Source of the DNA: Streptomyces sp. NBC_00250
GTDB taxonomy: Bacteria > Actinomycetota > Actinomycetes > Streptomycetales > Streptomycetaceae
Assembly (NCBI RefSeq): GCF_036192275.1
Contig: NZ_CP108088.1
Coordinates: 3,845,501 to 3,909,500, forward strand
Length of the DNA stretch: 64,000 bases
Direction of reading: 5' to 3'
Each line of letters opens with the position of its first letter. Within the stretch, counting starts at the first letter, position 1. Below the pieces are notes generated by a model. That model did not search any database. It saw only the letters and a program-made list of their open reading frames with translations, and was not told the origin of the DNA. Both the position numbers and the translations under genes were made by a program. Below are positions 21,834-28,692 of the stretch, piece by piece.

Positions 21834-22124
21834 ATGGCCCGTTTCGACGTCAACGCAGCCCGCGCCCAGCGACAGGAGGCCCACGGCCGCGCCTGGTCCT
21901 TCGAGCTGGACGGCGAGAGCTACACCCTTCCGACCGAACTGAGCCGTGCGACGGCCAAGGCGCTGCGCAAGCTCGACGACAACGACGTGGACGGCCTGCT
22001 CGAACTCCTGATGGGTGAGAAGCAGTTCGCTCGTTTCGAGCAGCACGACGTCACCATGCAGGACATCGCCGCCATCCTGGAGGCCTACGGCAAGGAGACC
22101 GGGCTCGGCCTGGGGGAAGACTGA
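21834..22124 (+). CDS. Tail assembly chaperone, G-like
   Basis: A 96-residue acidic, helical protein (LDGESYTLPTELSRATAKAL; RKLDDNDVDGLLELLMGEKQ). Position and size match the lambda gpG class, which binds the tape measure protein and helps tube polymerisation but is not in the finished tail. It ends TGLGLGED just after a G-rich slippery run. The next reading frame (-1) continues without a usable start codon, which is the gpG/gpGT arrangement. Confidence 0.82.
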   Translation: MARFDVNAARAQRQEAHGRAWSFELDGESYTLPTELSRATAKALRKLDDNDVDGLLELLMGEKQFARFEQHDVTMQDIAAILEAYGKETGLGLGED

Positions 22125-22558
22125 GCCTCGTCGAGTTCGTCGACGAACACGCCGAGGCCCTTGAGGCGGACCTGCTCCGCTACTACTCCATCGATCTCCT
22201 CGACTGGCACCGCGGCACCCTCTCCAGCCGCCGGGTCCTGGCGCTGATCAAGAACCTGCCGCGGGACAGCGCCGTCCAGCGGGAGCTCCACGGCGAGTCC
22301 GCGGAGTGGTCGATCACCGATCACCTGCTGGCCGCCGCGGTGGACCATCTGGCCGTCGCCAACTGGATGTTCATGTGCGTCAACGGCGGCGAGGACGGCG
22401 ACCAGCCCGATCCGCCGGAGCCCGTTCCCCGGCCGGGCGGTCCGGACCGGGACGACGACGGCGCGGACGGCACGGACACCGACGAGAACGGGCGGAGCGC
22501 GCGTGCCGAGGAGAGCACGGACGTGTCTCCCCATGCCCTCGCCCGGTTCTTCGGGTGA
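21834..22558 (+). CDS. Tail assembly chaperone GT fusion made by -1 frameshift
   Basis: If ribosomes slip by -1 at 22112-22118, the 96-residue G protein becomes a protein of about 241 residues. The T part reads LVEFVDEHAEALEADLLRYY, SIDLLDWHRGTLSSRRVLAL and DHLLAAAVDHLAVANWMFM, then an acidic, disordered end. The T frame is open from before the slip to 22558, and its first start-like codon is at 22340, already inside the conserved part, so independent initiation is unlikely. In siphoviruses the GT form recruits tube subunits to the tape measure. Confidence 0.75.
22112..22118 (+). promoter_or_regulatory. Candidate programmed -1 frameshift site
   Basis: The heptamer GGGGGAA (zero frame G GGG GAA) sits two codons before the G stop. 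A -1 slip re-pairs the P-site Gly codon perfectly (GGG to GGG), and the A-site moves from GAA to GGA with one mismatch. G-rich slippery runs at this point are usual in tail chaperone genes. The downstream stem that often helps slippage is not obvious. Confidence 0.65.
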
Positions 22559-22565
22559 CCCCGCG

Positions 22566-22607
22566 GCCCCCGGAGGCCGTTCCCGTCAGGGAGCGGACTC
22601 CGGGGGC
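22566..22607. terminator. Hairpin between the GT gene and the convergent minus-strand gene
   Basis: A 9-bp stem GCCCCCGGA (22566-22574) pairs with 22599-22607, and a second small stem lies inside (TTCCC with GGGAG-type). It covers the end of the minus-strand gene (stop at 22586-22588), so it may end transcription from both directions. Confidence 0.55.
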
Positions 22608-23350
22608 GCTTCCCGTGCTCGCTCGCCGGAGAGTTCCTTCTCCAGGGCCTTGGCGCGCTCGGACAACGACCCCCGGCGCCCCTTGCCCGGACGCGGCTCC
22701 GGGTCGGCGGCCTCCTGGTCACGGCGGTCGGCGTTCGGGCCGTTCTGTACGGGTACCCCGGCGAGCGGCGGCACGATCGGGCGTCCGCCCTTGCCGCGGA
22801 CGACCTTCCGTACCGGCTGGGCGCTCCTTCGGGTGCGGCTCTCCTGGGCGGTCAGGAGGACGTCCGGGTCCGAGCCCGGATCGGGGCCCGAGGTGTGCTC
22901 GGGTTCCGGTTCGGGCCGCTGTTCGAACAGCTCGCGTTCCCTGCGTACCCGCTCCTCGGCCTCGACCACGGCGGCCGGCGGTTCGAGGAGCCGGGCGAAG
23001 GGCAGCGCGATGACCCGGGCGCCGTCCTGTCCGCCGTCGATCCGGCGCTCCGGCCGGCGGATTCCACGCGCGTCACCCTGGCCCTGGGTGTAGGCGTCGG
23101 CGACGCGCTTCTCGTATTCCCGTCGTATGCGCGGGAGTTCGTCCGACACCGCTTCGGCCCAGCCCGCGGTGAACGCGGCCGTCTCCCGGCGGTCGACCTC
23201 GGACCGGGGCATCACGACGAGGTCCTCGGTGGCGTACCCGTGAACCAGGACGAGCTCGGAGAGGCGTGCGAAGAGATGGGGCAGATCGGGGTGGGACGCG
23301 AGCCAGTCGACGACTCGCTCCCGCCGGTTGGCTCCCGGCTCCGTTTCCAT
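22586..23350 (-). CDS. Unknown minus-strand protein in the tail island
   Basis: A 254-residue protein running against the tail genes. The N-terminal part is helical (VVDWLASHPDLPHLFARLSE). The segment SEVDRRETAAFTAGWAEAV near residue 50-70 matches a motif in the divergent 70-residue gene at 23653. The rest is charged and probably extended (EAEERVRRERELFEQRPEPE, ending in an Arg/Glu/Pro-rich tail). No signal peptide or membrane segment is visible. It diverges from the 70-residue gene across a region with a LexA box. Function unknown; possible roles are a regulator or an assembly protein specific to this particle. Confidence 0.6.
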   Translation of the reverse strand: METEPGANRRERVVDWLASHPDLPHLFARLSELVLVHGYATEDLVVMPRSEVDRRETAAFTAGWAEAVSDELPRIRREYEKRVADAYTQGQGDARGIRRPERRIDGGQDGARVIALPFARLLEPPAAVVEAEERVRRERELFEQRPEPEPEHTSGPDPGSDPDVLLTAQESRTRRSAQPVRKVVRGKGGRPIVPPLAGVPVQNGPNADRRDQEAADPEPRPGKGRRGSLSERAKALEKELSGERAREAPPESAP

Positions 23351-23537
23351 GCGTCAGTACTGCCTTCCAGCCCCCTGGGGTCCCCGCGCGCCCCTCGCGC
23401 CCCCGCGCCCCGAGGTGGTCCGGTCCGGAGAGCGCCTTCCAGGTTACCCGGTCGAACAGAAGCTCCGATCAGCCGCCAACCCGTTCGGGAAACAGGCGAG
23501 AAGACACGCCGTCAGACGTTTCCCGCTCGACAAACCC

Positions 23538-23551
23538 CGAACAGGTGTTCC
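23538..23551. promoter_or_regulatory. LexA (SOS) box
   Basis: The 14-mer CGAACAGGTGTTCC matches every position of the Gram-positive LexA/DinR consensus CGAACRNRYGTTYC. It lies in the 302-base divergent region between the genes at 22586-23350 and 23653-23865. For rightward transcription it sits in the spacer of a possible TCGACA (23527-23532)-N18-CACACT promoter, where a repressor would block it. The rest of the gap shows no gene. Confidence 0.72.
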
Positions 23552-23652
23552 ACACTCTGTTCGCACAAGAGTTCGAACACGTGGTGCCCCCGCTCCCCTG
23601 ATCCGCGGCGCCGCCACACACGCACGGGCAAGCAACCGGAAGGCAGGCGTCC

Positions 23653-23865
23653 ATGACCCAGCAGGCCGAGGCATCGCGACCGCAGATCCCTCTCCAGGAC
23701 CGCCTCCGCCAGCTCCTCGACGGACCCGCCGCGCTCGACAAGAGAGCGTTGCTCGGCAGCCTGTACGCCGAGGTCAACCGACGTGAGGCGGTCGCCTACG
23801 CGGCCGGCTGGAACGACGCCCTCGCGACGGTGCGGCGCGGCCCGCGCCGCACCGAGGACGCCTAG
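23653..23865 (+). CDS. Small unknown protein, first gene after the LexA box
   Basis: A 70-residue protein, helical (IPLQDRLRQLLDGPAALDKR), with the segment YAEVNRREAVAYAAGWNDAL. This resembles EVDRRETAAFTAGWAEAV of the divergent gene, so the two probably share a small helical domain by duplication. It starts after GGAAGG and ends before a terminator, so it may be expressed alone from the SOS-type promoter or by read-through into the next gene. Function unknown. Confidence 0.6.
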   Translation: MTQQAEASRPQIPLQDRLRQLLDGPAALDKRALLGSLYAEVNRREAVAYAAGWNDALATVRRGPRRTEDA

Positions 23866-23891
23866 CCGGCCTCCCGCTGCCCCTACGAACG

Positions 23892-23920
23892 AGCCCCTGC
23901 CGGGACCGGCAGGGGCTTTT
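23892..23920 (+). terminator. Terminator after the 70-residue gene
   Basis: A 12-bp stem AGCCCCTGCCGG (23892-23903) pairs with 23906-23917 and is followed by TTT. This is the most typical intrinsic terminator inside the island and separates the SOS-linked small gene from the tape-measure genes. Confidence 0.8.
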
Positions 23921-23958
23921 CGGCGCTTGGCCGTCACCGGCCGGAAGCGGAGTGACTC

Positions 23959-24912
23959 ATGGCAGAAGTGACAACAGAGGATCTGTCGATCCAGATCGGC
24001 AGCCTCCGGCACTACCTCACGAAGGTCGACCACAATTCGCTGCCCACCACCGAGTGGATGAAGCAGCAGCTGGCACCCGTCAACAAACTGATCGAGGACC
24101 TCAAGGCGGAGCAGGAGAAGGTCGCCGAGGAAGTGATCAAGGCCCCCTGGGAGCAGGTCCTCGAACAGCTGGGCCTCGGCCCCGTGGCCGAGATCATCAA
24201 GAAGGGCTCCGAGGAAGGCATCATGGCCGCCGTCGGGGCCGCCTTCGTCGCCCTCGGCGGCATGATCGTCCCCATCCTCCTCACCGCGCTCGGCGCCTTC
24301 ATCGTCTTCCAGCTGCAGAAGTGGCACGCCGGCAGGAGCGCCACCAACGAGACGTTCGGCCCGCGTGCGGACGGCAGCTTCGGCCGACGGAACTTCTCGG
24401 AGATCGAGGCCGAGAGAAACGGCGTCGCCCCCGGCGGCATGGCCGACATCAACGCGGACGCCAACTTCGACGAACTGCGCGGTCAGCTCGAACGGCTGAA
24501 CCCGCACCTCGCGAAGTTCAACCTCCACGCCCCCTCGTTCGTCTCGAACTTCCGCAAGATGCCGACGAGGGGCGCGGCCGCGAAGGCGGACGCCGTCGAG
24601 AAGATCGCCCTGGCCGTCAAGGACGTCGACCACCAGACCATGGCCCTGGTCGCCAGCGGCATGGGCAAGATCAACGGCGCCGTGAAGAACGCGAACCCCC
24701 GGAAGACCTCCTCGTTCGCCAAGGCCATCGGGAAGCTCAAGCTCGCCATGGACGGCCTGGAGGTCGACAAGGTCCCCAAGGCGGGGACCCTCGGGCAGGC
24801 GGCCGACAACGCCAAGCGGCTCGCCGACAACACCGGGACCCTCGCGCAGAAGATGCGCGACTTCGCGGCCACGGTCCGCAGCATCAACGACGAACTCGGC
24901 GCCCCCGCCTGA
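23959..24912 (+). CDS. Tape-measure-associated protein with a membrane segment
   Basis: A 317-residue protein. The N-terminus is helical and charged (QLAPVNKLIEDLKAEQEKVA). Residues about 88-118 are strongly hydrophobic (AAVGAAFVALGGMIVPILLT and following), long enough to span a membrane. The C-terminal half has coiled-coil-like helices (FAKAIGKLKLAMDGLEVDK). It is the first of three consecutive genes of this kind. It could be a tape-measure segment, a membrane-pore component delivered by the tail, or an assembly factor. No known domain is clear. Confidence 0.55.
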   Translation: MAEVTTEDLSIQIGSLRHYLTKVDHNSLPTTEWMKQQLAPVNKLIEDLKAEQEKVAEEVIKAPWEQVLEQLGLGPVAEIIKKGSEEGIMAAVGAAFVALGGMIVPILLTALGAFIVFQLQKWHAGRSATNETFGPRADGSFGRRNFSEIEAERNGVAPGGMADINADANFDELRGQLERLNPHLAKFNLHAPSFVSNFRKMPTRGAAAKADAVEKIALAVKDVDHQTMALVASGMGKINGAVKNANPRKTSSFAKAIGKLKLAMDGLEVDKVPKAGTLGQAADNAKRLADNTGTLAQKMRDFAATVRSINDELGAPA

Positions 24913-24943
24913 TCCCCACCCCACCGCGAAAGGAGGTACATCC

Positions 24944-26152
24944 ATGTCTCTCGTCAGAAACCTGAAGAACGCGTCCACCGCCCTCGGCAACCTCAAGACG
25001 CAGGCGTCCAACGCCGGCACCTCGGTCAAGAAGGTCGGGGACGCCGGCAGGTCGGCATCCGGCCAGCTCAAGACGCTCCGTACCAACGCCCAGGGCTCCG
25101 GCACCCAGCTCAAGAACCTCAAGACCGCCTCGGAGCAGGCCGAGCGCGCCATGAAGAAGGCCGGCGACACCGCCCAGTCGGCCGGCGGCAAGCTCGGCAA
25201 GTACGAGTCCGGCGCCGGCAAGGCGGCCAAGGGCCAGGACAAGCTCAACCGGTCCATGAAGGGCAACTTCCTGGTCCGGCTGCTCGAACTCTTCATGCCG
25301 CTCATCGAGTCGATCGTCGAGATGGCGTTGCGCTCGAAGACGATGCAGACGGTCCTGAAGAAGGCGTTCAGCGCCATCAAGACGGTGATCAGCTCCGTCA
25401 TGAAGGCCATCGGGCCGATCATGCAGAAGGCCGGATCGCTCATCAAGACGGTCTGGAACGGCATCAAGAAGGCCATCTCCACCGTCGTCAAGGCCGTCGC
25501 GACCGTCGTCAAGACCTACGTGAACATCTGGAAGACGGTCATCACCACGGTCATGAAGGCCATCAAGACCGTGATCAGCACGGTCTGGAACGGCATCAAG
25601 GCCGTCATCACCCCGGTGGTGAACTGGATCAAGTCCGCGATCCCGAAGGCGTTCACCGCCGTCAAGGACAAGATGTCGTCCGTCTGGAACGGCCTCAAGG
25701 ACATCGCGTCCCGGGCGTTCAACGGCATCAAGGACGGCGTGAAGTCCCCGATCAACGCCGTCATCGGCCTGATCAACGGAATGATCGGCAGCCTGAACCG
25801 GGTCAAGGTCAGCGTCCCCGGCTGGGTGCCGGTCGTCGGAGGCAAGACCTTCGGCGTCAGCATCCCGACCATCCCGATGCTCGCCACCGGTGGTGTCGTC
25901 ATGCCCCGCCACGGCGGTGTCCCGGCGATCCTCGCCGAGGCCGGCGAGGCCGAGGCCGTCCTCCCGCTCTCCAAGCTGGACCGGCTCCTCGCCCAGACCG
26001 CCCGCCGTGCCCGCGCGGCCCAGGGCAACCAGACCGTGGGCGCCGGTGCCGGACTGCACATCGAGCACTACCACGCGGCCCGGAACAGTGACCCGCACGC
26101 GACCGCCGACGCGCTGATGTACCTCGTGAAGGCGCGTGGAGCACGCGCATGA
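24944..26152 (+). CDS. Tape measure protein 1
   Basis: A 402-residue protein with AAAGGAGG upstream. Residues 1-100 are Lys/Gly/Ser-rich coiled coil (SLVRNLKNASTALGNLKTQA). The middle holds many short hydrophobic repeats of the tape-measure type (KTVISTVWNGIKAVITPVVN; SSVWNGLKDIASRAFNGIK). The end has the typical motif GKTFGVSIPTIPMLATGGVV, shared with phage tape measures. In siphoviruses this protein sets tail length at about 0.15 nm per residue. It overlaps the next gene by 4 bases (ATGA). Confidence 0.88.
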   Translation: MSLVRNLKNASTALGNLKTQASNAGTSVKKVGDAGRSASGQLKTLRTNAQGSGTQLKNLKTASEQAERAMKKAGDTAQSAGGKLGKYESGAGKAAKGQDKLNRSMKGNFLVRLLELFMPLIESIVEMALRSKTMQTVLKKAFSAIKTVISSVMKAIGPIMQKAGSLIKTVWNGIKKAISTVVKAVATVVKTYVNIWKTVITTVMKAIKTVISTVWNGIKAVITPVVNWIKSAIPKAFTAVKDKMSSVWNGLKDIASRAFNGIKDGVKSPINAVIGLINGMIGSLNRVKVSVPGWVPVVGGKTFGVSIPTIPMLATGGVVMPRHGGVPAILAEAGEAEAVLPLSKLDRLLAQTARRARAAQGNQTVGAGAGLHIEHYHAARNSDPHATADALMYLVKARGARA

Positions 26153-27405
26153 GCGCCGTCGCCCCGGGCGCCATGCCGAACTTCCGGGCGGTCGTCCCGA
26201 CGGTGAGCTCCCTGTCACGGGGGCTCGGTGACGCGAGGGGCTCGCTGCGGCGGTTCTCCCAGAACGTGCGGCAGGCGACCGGCGGGATCGGCGGCCTCGC
26301 CACCGCCCTGCGCACGAGCGGCACCGCCCTCAGGAGCCTCGGCGGGAACGCCTCCGGAGCCTCCACCGCCATGGGCCGGATCCGCAGGTCCACCGCACCC
26401 GCGGGCGTCCGGCGGATCGGCACCGCGGCCGGCAAGGCCCGTACCGCCGCCGGAAAGATCGGCACCGGCGCGGGCGTGGTCCTCGGCATCCTCCTGCCGC
26501 TGCTGCCCCTCACCGATGTCATCACCGGTCTCATGGGCACCTTCGGCACCGTCATGACCATCGCCTCCATCGCCATGACAGGCGTCAACGTCGCCATGCG
26601 GGCCAACCCGCTCGGCTTCCTCGTCGGCCTGATCGTGCCCATCGCGGCGTACCTGATCGAACTCGCGGTCAACTCCGAGACCGGCCAGCGGCTGATCAAG
26701 CAGGGCATGCAGCAGGCGCTGAAGGGGTTCCAGGCCGTCTGGAAGTTCCTCCAGCCGATCATGAAGCTCCTCGGCCAGGCCGTGGGCACCTACTTCAAGG
26801 CCTACCTGACCCTGTTCAAGACCGCGCTCAGGATCGTCGGCGCGGCCATCGAGGGAGTCTCCAAGCTCCGCTCCGCCGTCTCCTCCGCCACGAACGCGCT
26901 CCGCGGCATCGCCTCGAACACGATCGGTGGCATCAAGAGCGCCGTCCGGCCGGTCGTCGACTGGGTCACCGACAAGGTGCCCGGGTTCTTCCGTACCGCC
27001 AAGGACGCCGTGAGCAACGCGATGCGCGGCATCGGCGACCTGGTCAAGGGCGCCCTCAGCGCCGTGATCGGCGTCGTCAAGGGGCCGATCAACGGTCTGA
27101 TCGCCTTCGCCAACTGGATCATCGACGGGCTCAACAAGCTGAGCTTCGAGATCCCCCTCACCGGCAAGAAGTTCGGCGTCGAACTCGACAAGCTCCCCAT
27201 GCTCGCCGAGGGCGGCATCGTCTCCCCCGGCTCCGCGGACGACTACCGCATCGACTCGCTCGCGCAGCTGGAGAACCGCCGCATCCCGGCCCTCACCGAG
27301 ACGCCCCGACCGCCGCACCGCATCCGGGACTTCCACGAGGAGCCCGGCGCCGGCCCCCGGTCGACCGCCGAGGACCTGCTCTTCCTCGCGGCCGCCCATG
27401 CCTGA
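26149..27405 (+). CDS. Tape measure protein 2
   Basis: A 418-residue protein coupled to the previous gene by an ATGA overlap. It has two hydrophobic stretches (VVLGILLPLLPLTDVITGLM and PLGFLVGLIVPIAAYLIELA), repeats such as GIGDLVKGALSAVIGVVKG, and the C-terminal tape-measure motif KKFGVELDKLPMLAEGGIV. It is paralogous to the preceding protein over the last third. Having two full tape-measure-like proteins in tandem is unusual. They may form a mixed core or one may be a length or injection factor. Confidence 0.82.
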   Translation: MSAVAPGAMPNFRAVVPTVSSLSRGLGDARGSLRRFSQNVRQATGGIGGLATALRTSGTALRSLGGNASGASTAMGRIRRSTAPAGVRRIGTAAGKARTAAGKIGTGAGVVLGILLPLLPLTDVITGLMGTFGTVMTIASIAMTGVNVAMRANPLGFLVGLIVPIAAYLIELAVNSETGQRLIKQGMQQALKGFQAVWKFLQPIMKLLGQAVGTYFKAYLTLFKTALRIVGAAIEGVSKLRSAVSSATNALRGIASNTIGGIKSAVRPVVDWVTDKVPGFFRTAKDAVSNAMRGIGDLVKGALSAVIGVVKGPINGLIAFANWIIDGLNKLSFEIPLTGKKFGVELDKLPMLAEGGIVSPGSADDYRIDSLAQLENRRIPALTETPRPPHRIRDFHEEPGAGPRSTAEDLLFLAAAHA

Positions 27406-27553
27406 AAGCGCCCCGGCCGACCGCACCCTACCGGAACACACCCCGGCCGAACGCGCCCCTGCCCCCGCCGTGTCCGACCGCGCTCCGTCCGACCCGGCCA
27501 TGTCCGACCGCGCTCCGTCCGACCCCGGCCATGCCCGACCCGGCCATGCCTGA
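27398..27553 (+). CDS. Possible small Pro/Ala-rich ORF with a 30-base repeat
   Basis: A 51-residue reading frame overlaps the end of tape measure 2 by 8 bases. It is rich in Pro, Ala, Asp and Arg and contains SDRAPSDPAM repeated with a period of ten residues (DNA repeat at 27471-27494 and 27501-27524). There is no good ribosome binding site. It may be a relic of slippage or a non-coding spacer before the distal tail gene. Nothing else is seen up to 27615. Confidence 0.22.
   Translation: MPESAPADRTLPEHTPAERAPAPAVSDRAPSDPAMSDRAPSDPGHARPGHA
27471..27524 (+). repeat. 24-base direct repeat, period 30
   Basis: TGTCCGACCGCGCTCCGTCC and the four following bases (GACC) occur at 27471-27494 and again at 27501-27524. 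They lie in the spacer between tape measure 2 and the distal tail gene. Confidence 0.85.
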
Positions 27554-27615
27554 CCGCGCCACTCCCGGCACACCGTCCGAAGTGCGCGCCCCATCCGAAG
27601 TGAGGTGACGGCCCC

Positions 27616-28539
27616 ATGGCCGAGACCACGACCCCCTACGCCGGAAGCAACTTCACCGCCGACCTCGCGCCCGGCTCGCTCATCACCCAGGACGGGCAGA
27701 TGCAGTGGGCCGGGCTTCTCATCGGGCCCGGCACCCCGTTCGCCGTCGACAAGTCCGGTCTGTCGGGCTGGGAGGACCTGCCCGAGTACGACTCCTCCGA
27801 CGCCGACCGGCCGACCTCCCACGGCGCCTGGCCGGGCTCCCGGTACGCCAAGCCGCGCAAGGTCGGCGGCACGATCGTGCTGATGCCGGAGTGGAACCAG
27901 GCCACCGAGGCCGTCCGCGCCCTGCGGCAGTCGCTCGCCCTGCTCGACGAGGAGCGCTGGCTCACCGTCCGGCTGCACGGCGAGATGCTCACCGTGCGCG
28001 CCCGGATCGCGCAGCGCGTGGTCCCCGCGGACCAGGGCTTCGCCACCCAGGGCAGCTCGCGCATGTCGATCCAGTGGCTGGCCTCCGACCCGCGCCGGTA
28101 CGTCGTCAACGAGCAGCTCGCCACCGCCACCGCCCCGCAGCCGGAGTCGGGCCTCACCTGGCCGCTGGTCTGGCCGCTCTTCTGGGGCCAGGCGAAGAGC
28201 ACGGGCGACGCCGTCGTCGAGAACATCGGTTCCGCCCCGGCGCACCCGGTGATCGTCTTCCGCGGCCCCTGCTCCATGCCGACCGTCACCGAGCGGACGA
28301 GCCGGCGGCGACTGCGGTACGGGATCGATCTGGCGGCGGGCGACGAGCTCGTCATCGACACGCGCGCCGGCACGGTCCTGCTGAACAACTCGGCCTCCCG
28401 GCTGCACACCGCGATGGCCGACTCCAGCCCGGAGGAGCTCTTCGTCCTGGACCCCGGCCGTACGGAGCTGTCCTTCCGGCCCGACGAGGCGACCGAGGAC
28501 GCGCTGATGACGGTGCGCTGGCGCAGCGCCGAATGGTGA
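27616..28539 (+). CDS. Distal tail protein (Dit-like)
   Basis: A 307-residue protein. The N-terminal part QMQWAGLLIGPGTPFAVDKS, then GSRYAKPRKVGGTIVLMPEW and SLALLDEERWLTVRLHGEML, is the fold of siphovirus Dit/Gp19.1 proteins, which form the hexameric hub joining the tube to the tip. The C-terminal half (HPVIVFRGPCSMPTVTERTS; LFVLDPGRTELSFRPDEATE) is a galectin-like beta-sandwich typical of evolved Dits. It sits just after the tape measure, as expected. Confidence 0.85.
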   Translation: MAETTTPYAGSNFTADLAPGSLITQDGQMQWAGLLIGPGTPFAVDKSGLSGWEDLPEYDSSDADRPTSHGAWPGSRYAKPRKVGGTIVLMPEWNQATEAVRALRQSLALLDEERWLTVRLHGEMLTVRARIAQRVVPADQGFATQGSSRMSIQWLASDPRRYVVNEQLATATAPQPESGLTWPLVWPLFWGQAKSTGDAVVENIGSAPAHPVIVFRGPCSMPTVTERTSRRRLRYGIDLAAGDELVIDTRAGTVLLNNSASRLHTAMADSSPEELFVLDPGRTELSFRPDEATEDALMTVRWRSAEW

Positions 28540-28551
28540 CCTGCGCCCGCA

Positions 28552-28585
28552 CGGTGACCGGCCGCCGCACGGCGGCCGGTCACCG
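28552..28585 (+). terminator. Strong hairpin before the fibre genes
   Basis: A perfect 15-bp stem (28552-28566 with 28571-28585) with a GCAC loop lies 12 bases after the Dit stop. It is followed by two 17-base direct copies of ACCGAACCGTTCCTTCC (28582-28598 and 28606-28622). It probably reduces transcription into the fibre genes, or stabilises upstream mRNA. Confidence 0.7.
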
Positions 28586-28692
28586 AACCGTTCCTTCCCC
28601 CCGGAACCGAACCGTTCCTTCCGCCGGACCGGGAGCAGCCGGACCGCGGCCTTCCCCCGACGCCACGACCCCCTTCTCGGAGAGGTGACCCC

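Noticed and set aside
22340..22558. Separate 72-residue gene starting at GTG 22340
   Set aside because: It is the C-terminal part of the GT frame. The conserved chaperone part extends upstream to the slippery site.
23512..25512. 666-codon open frame on the minus strand through the tape-measure genes
   Set aside because: It is a high-GC shadow of the plus-strand genes: Leu/Asp/Gly/Val-rich with no domain pattern, and the plus-strand frames have ribosome binding sites and phage motifs.
27471..27524. CRISPR-like repeat
   Set aside because: Only two copies, period 30, inside a low-complexity coding-like spacer. There is no array or cas gene.
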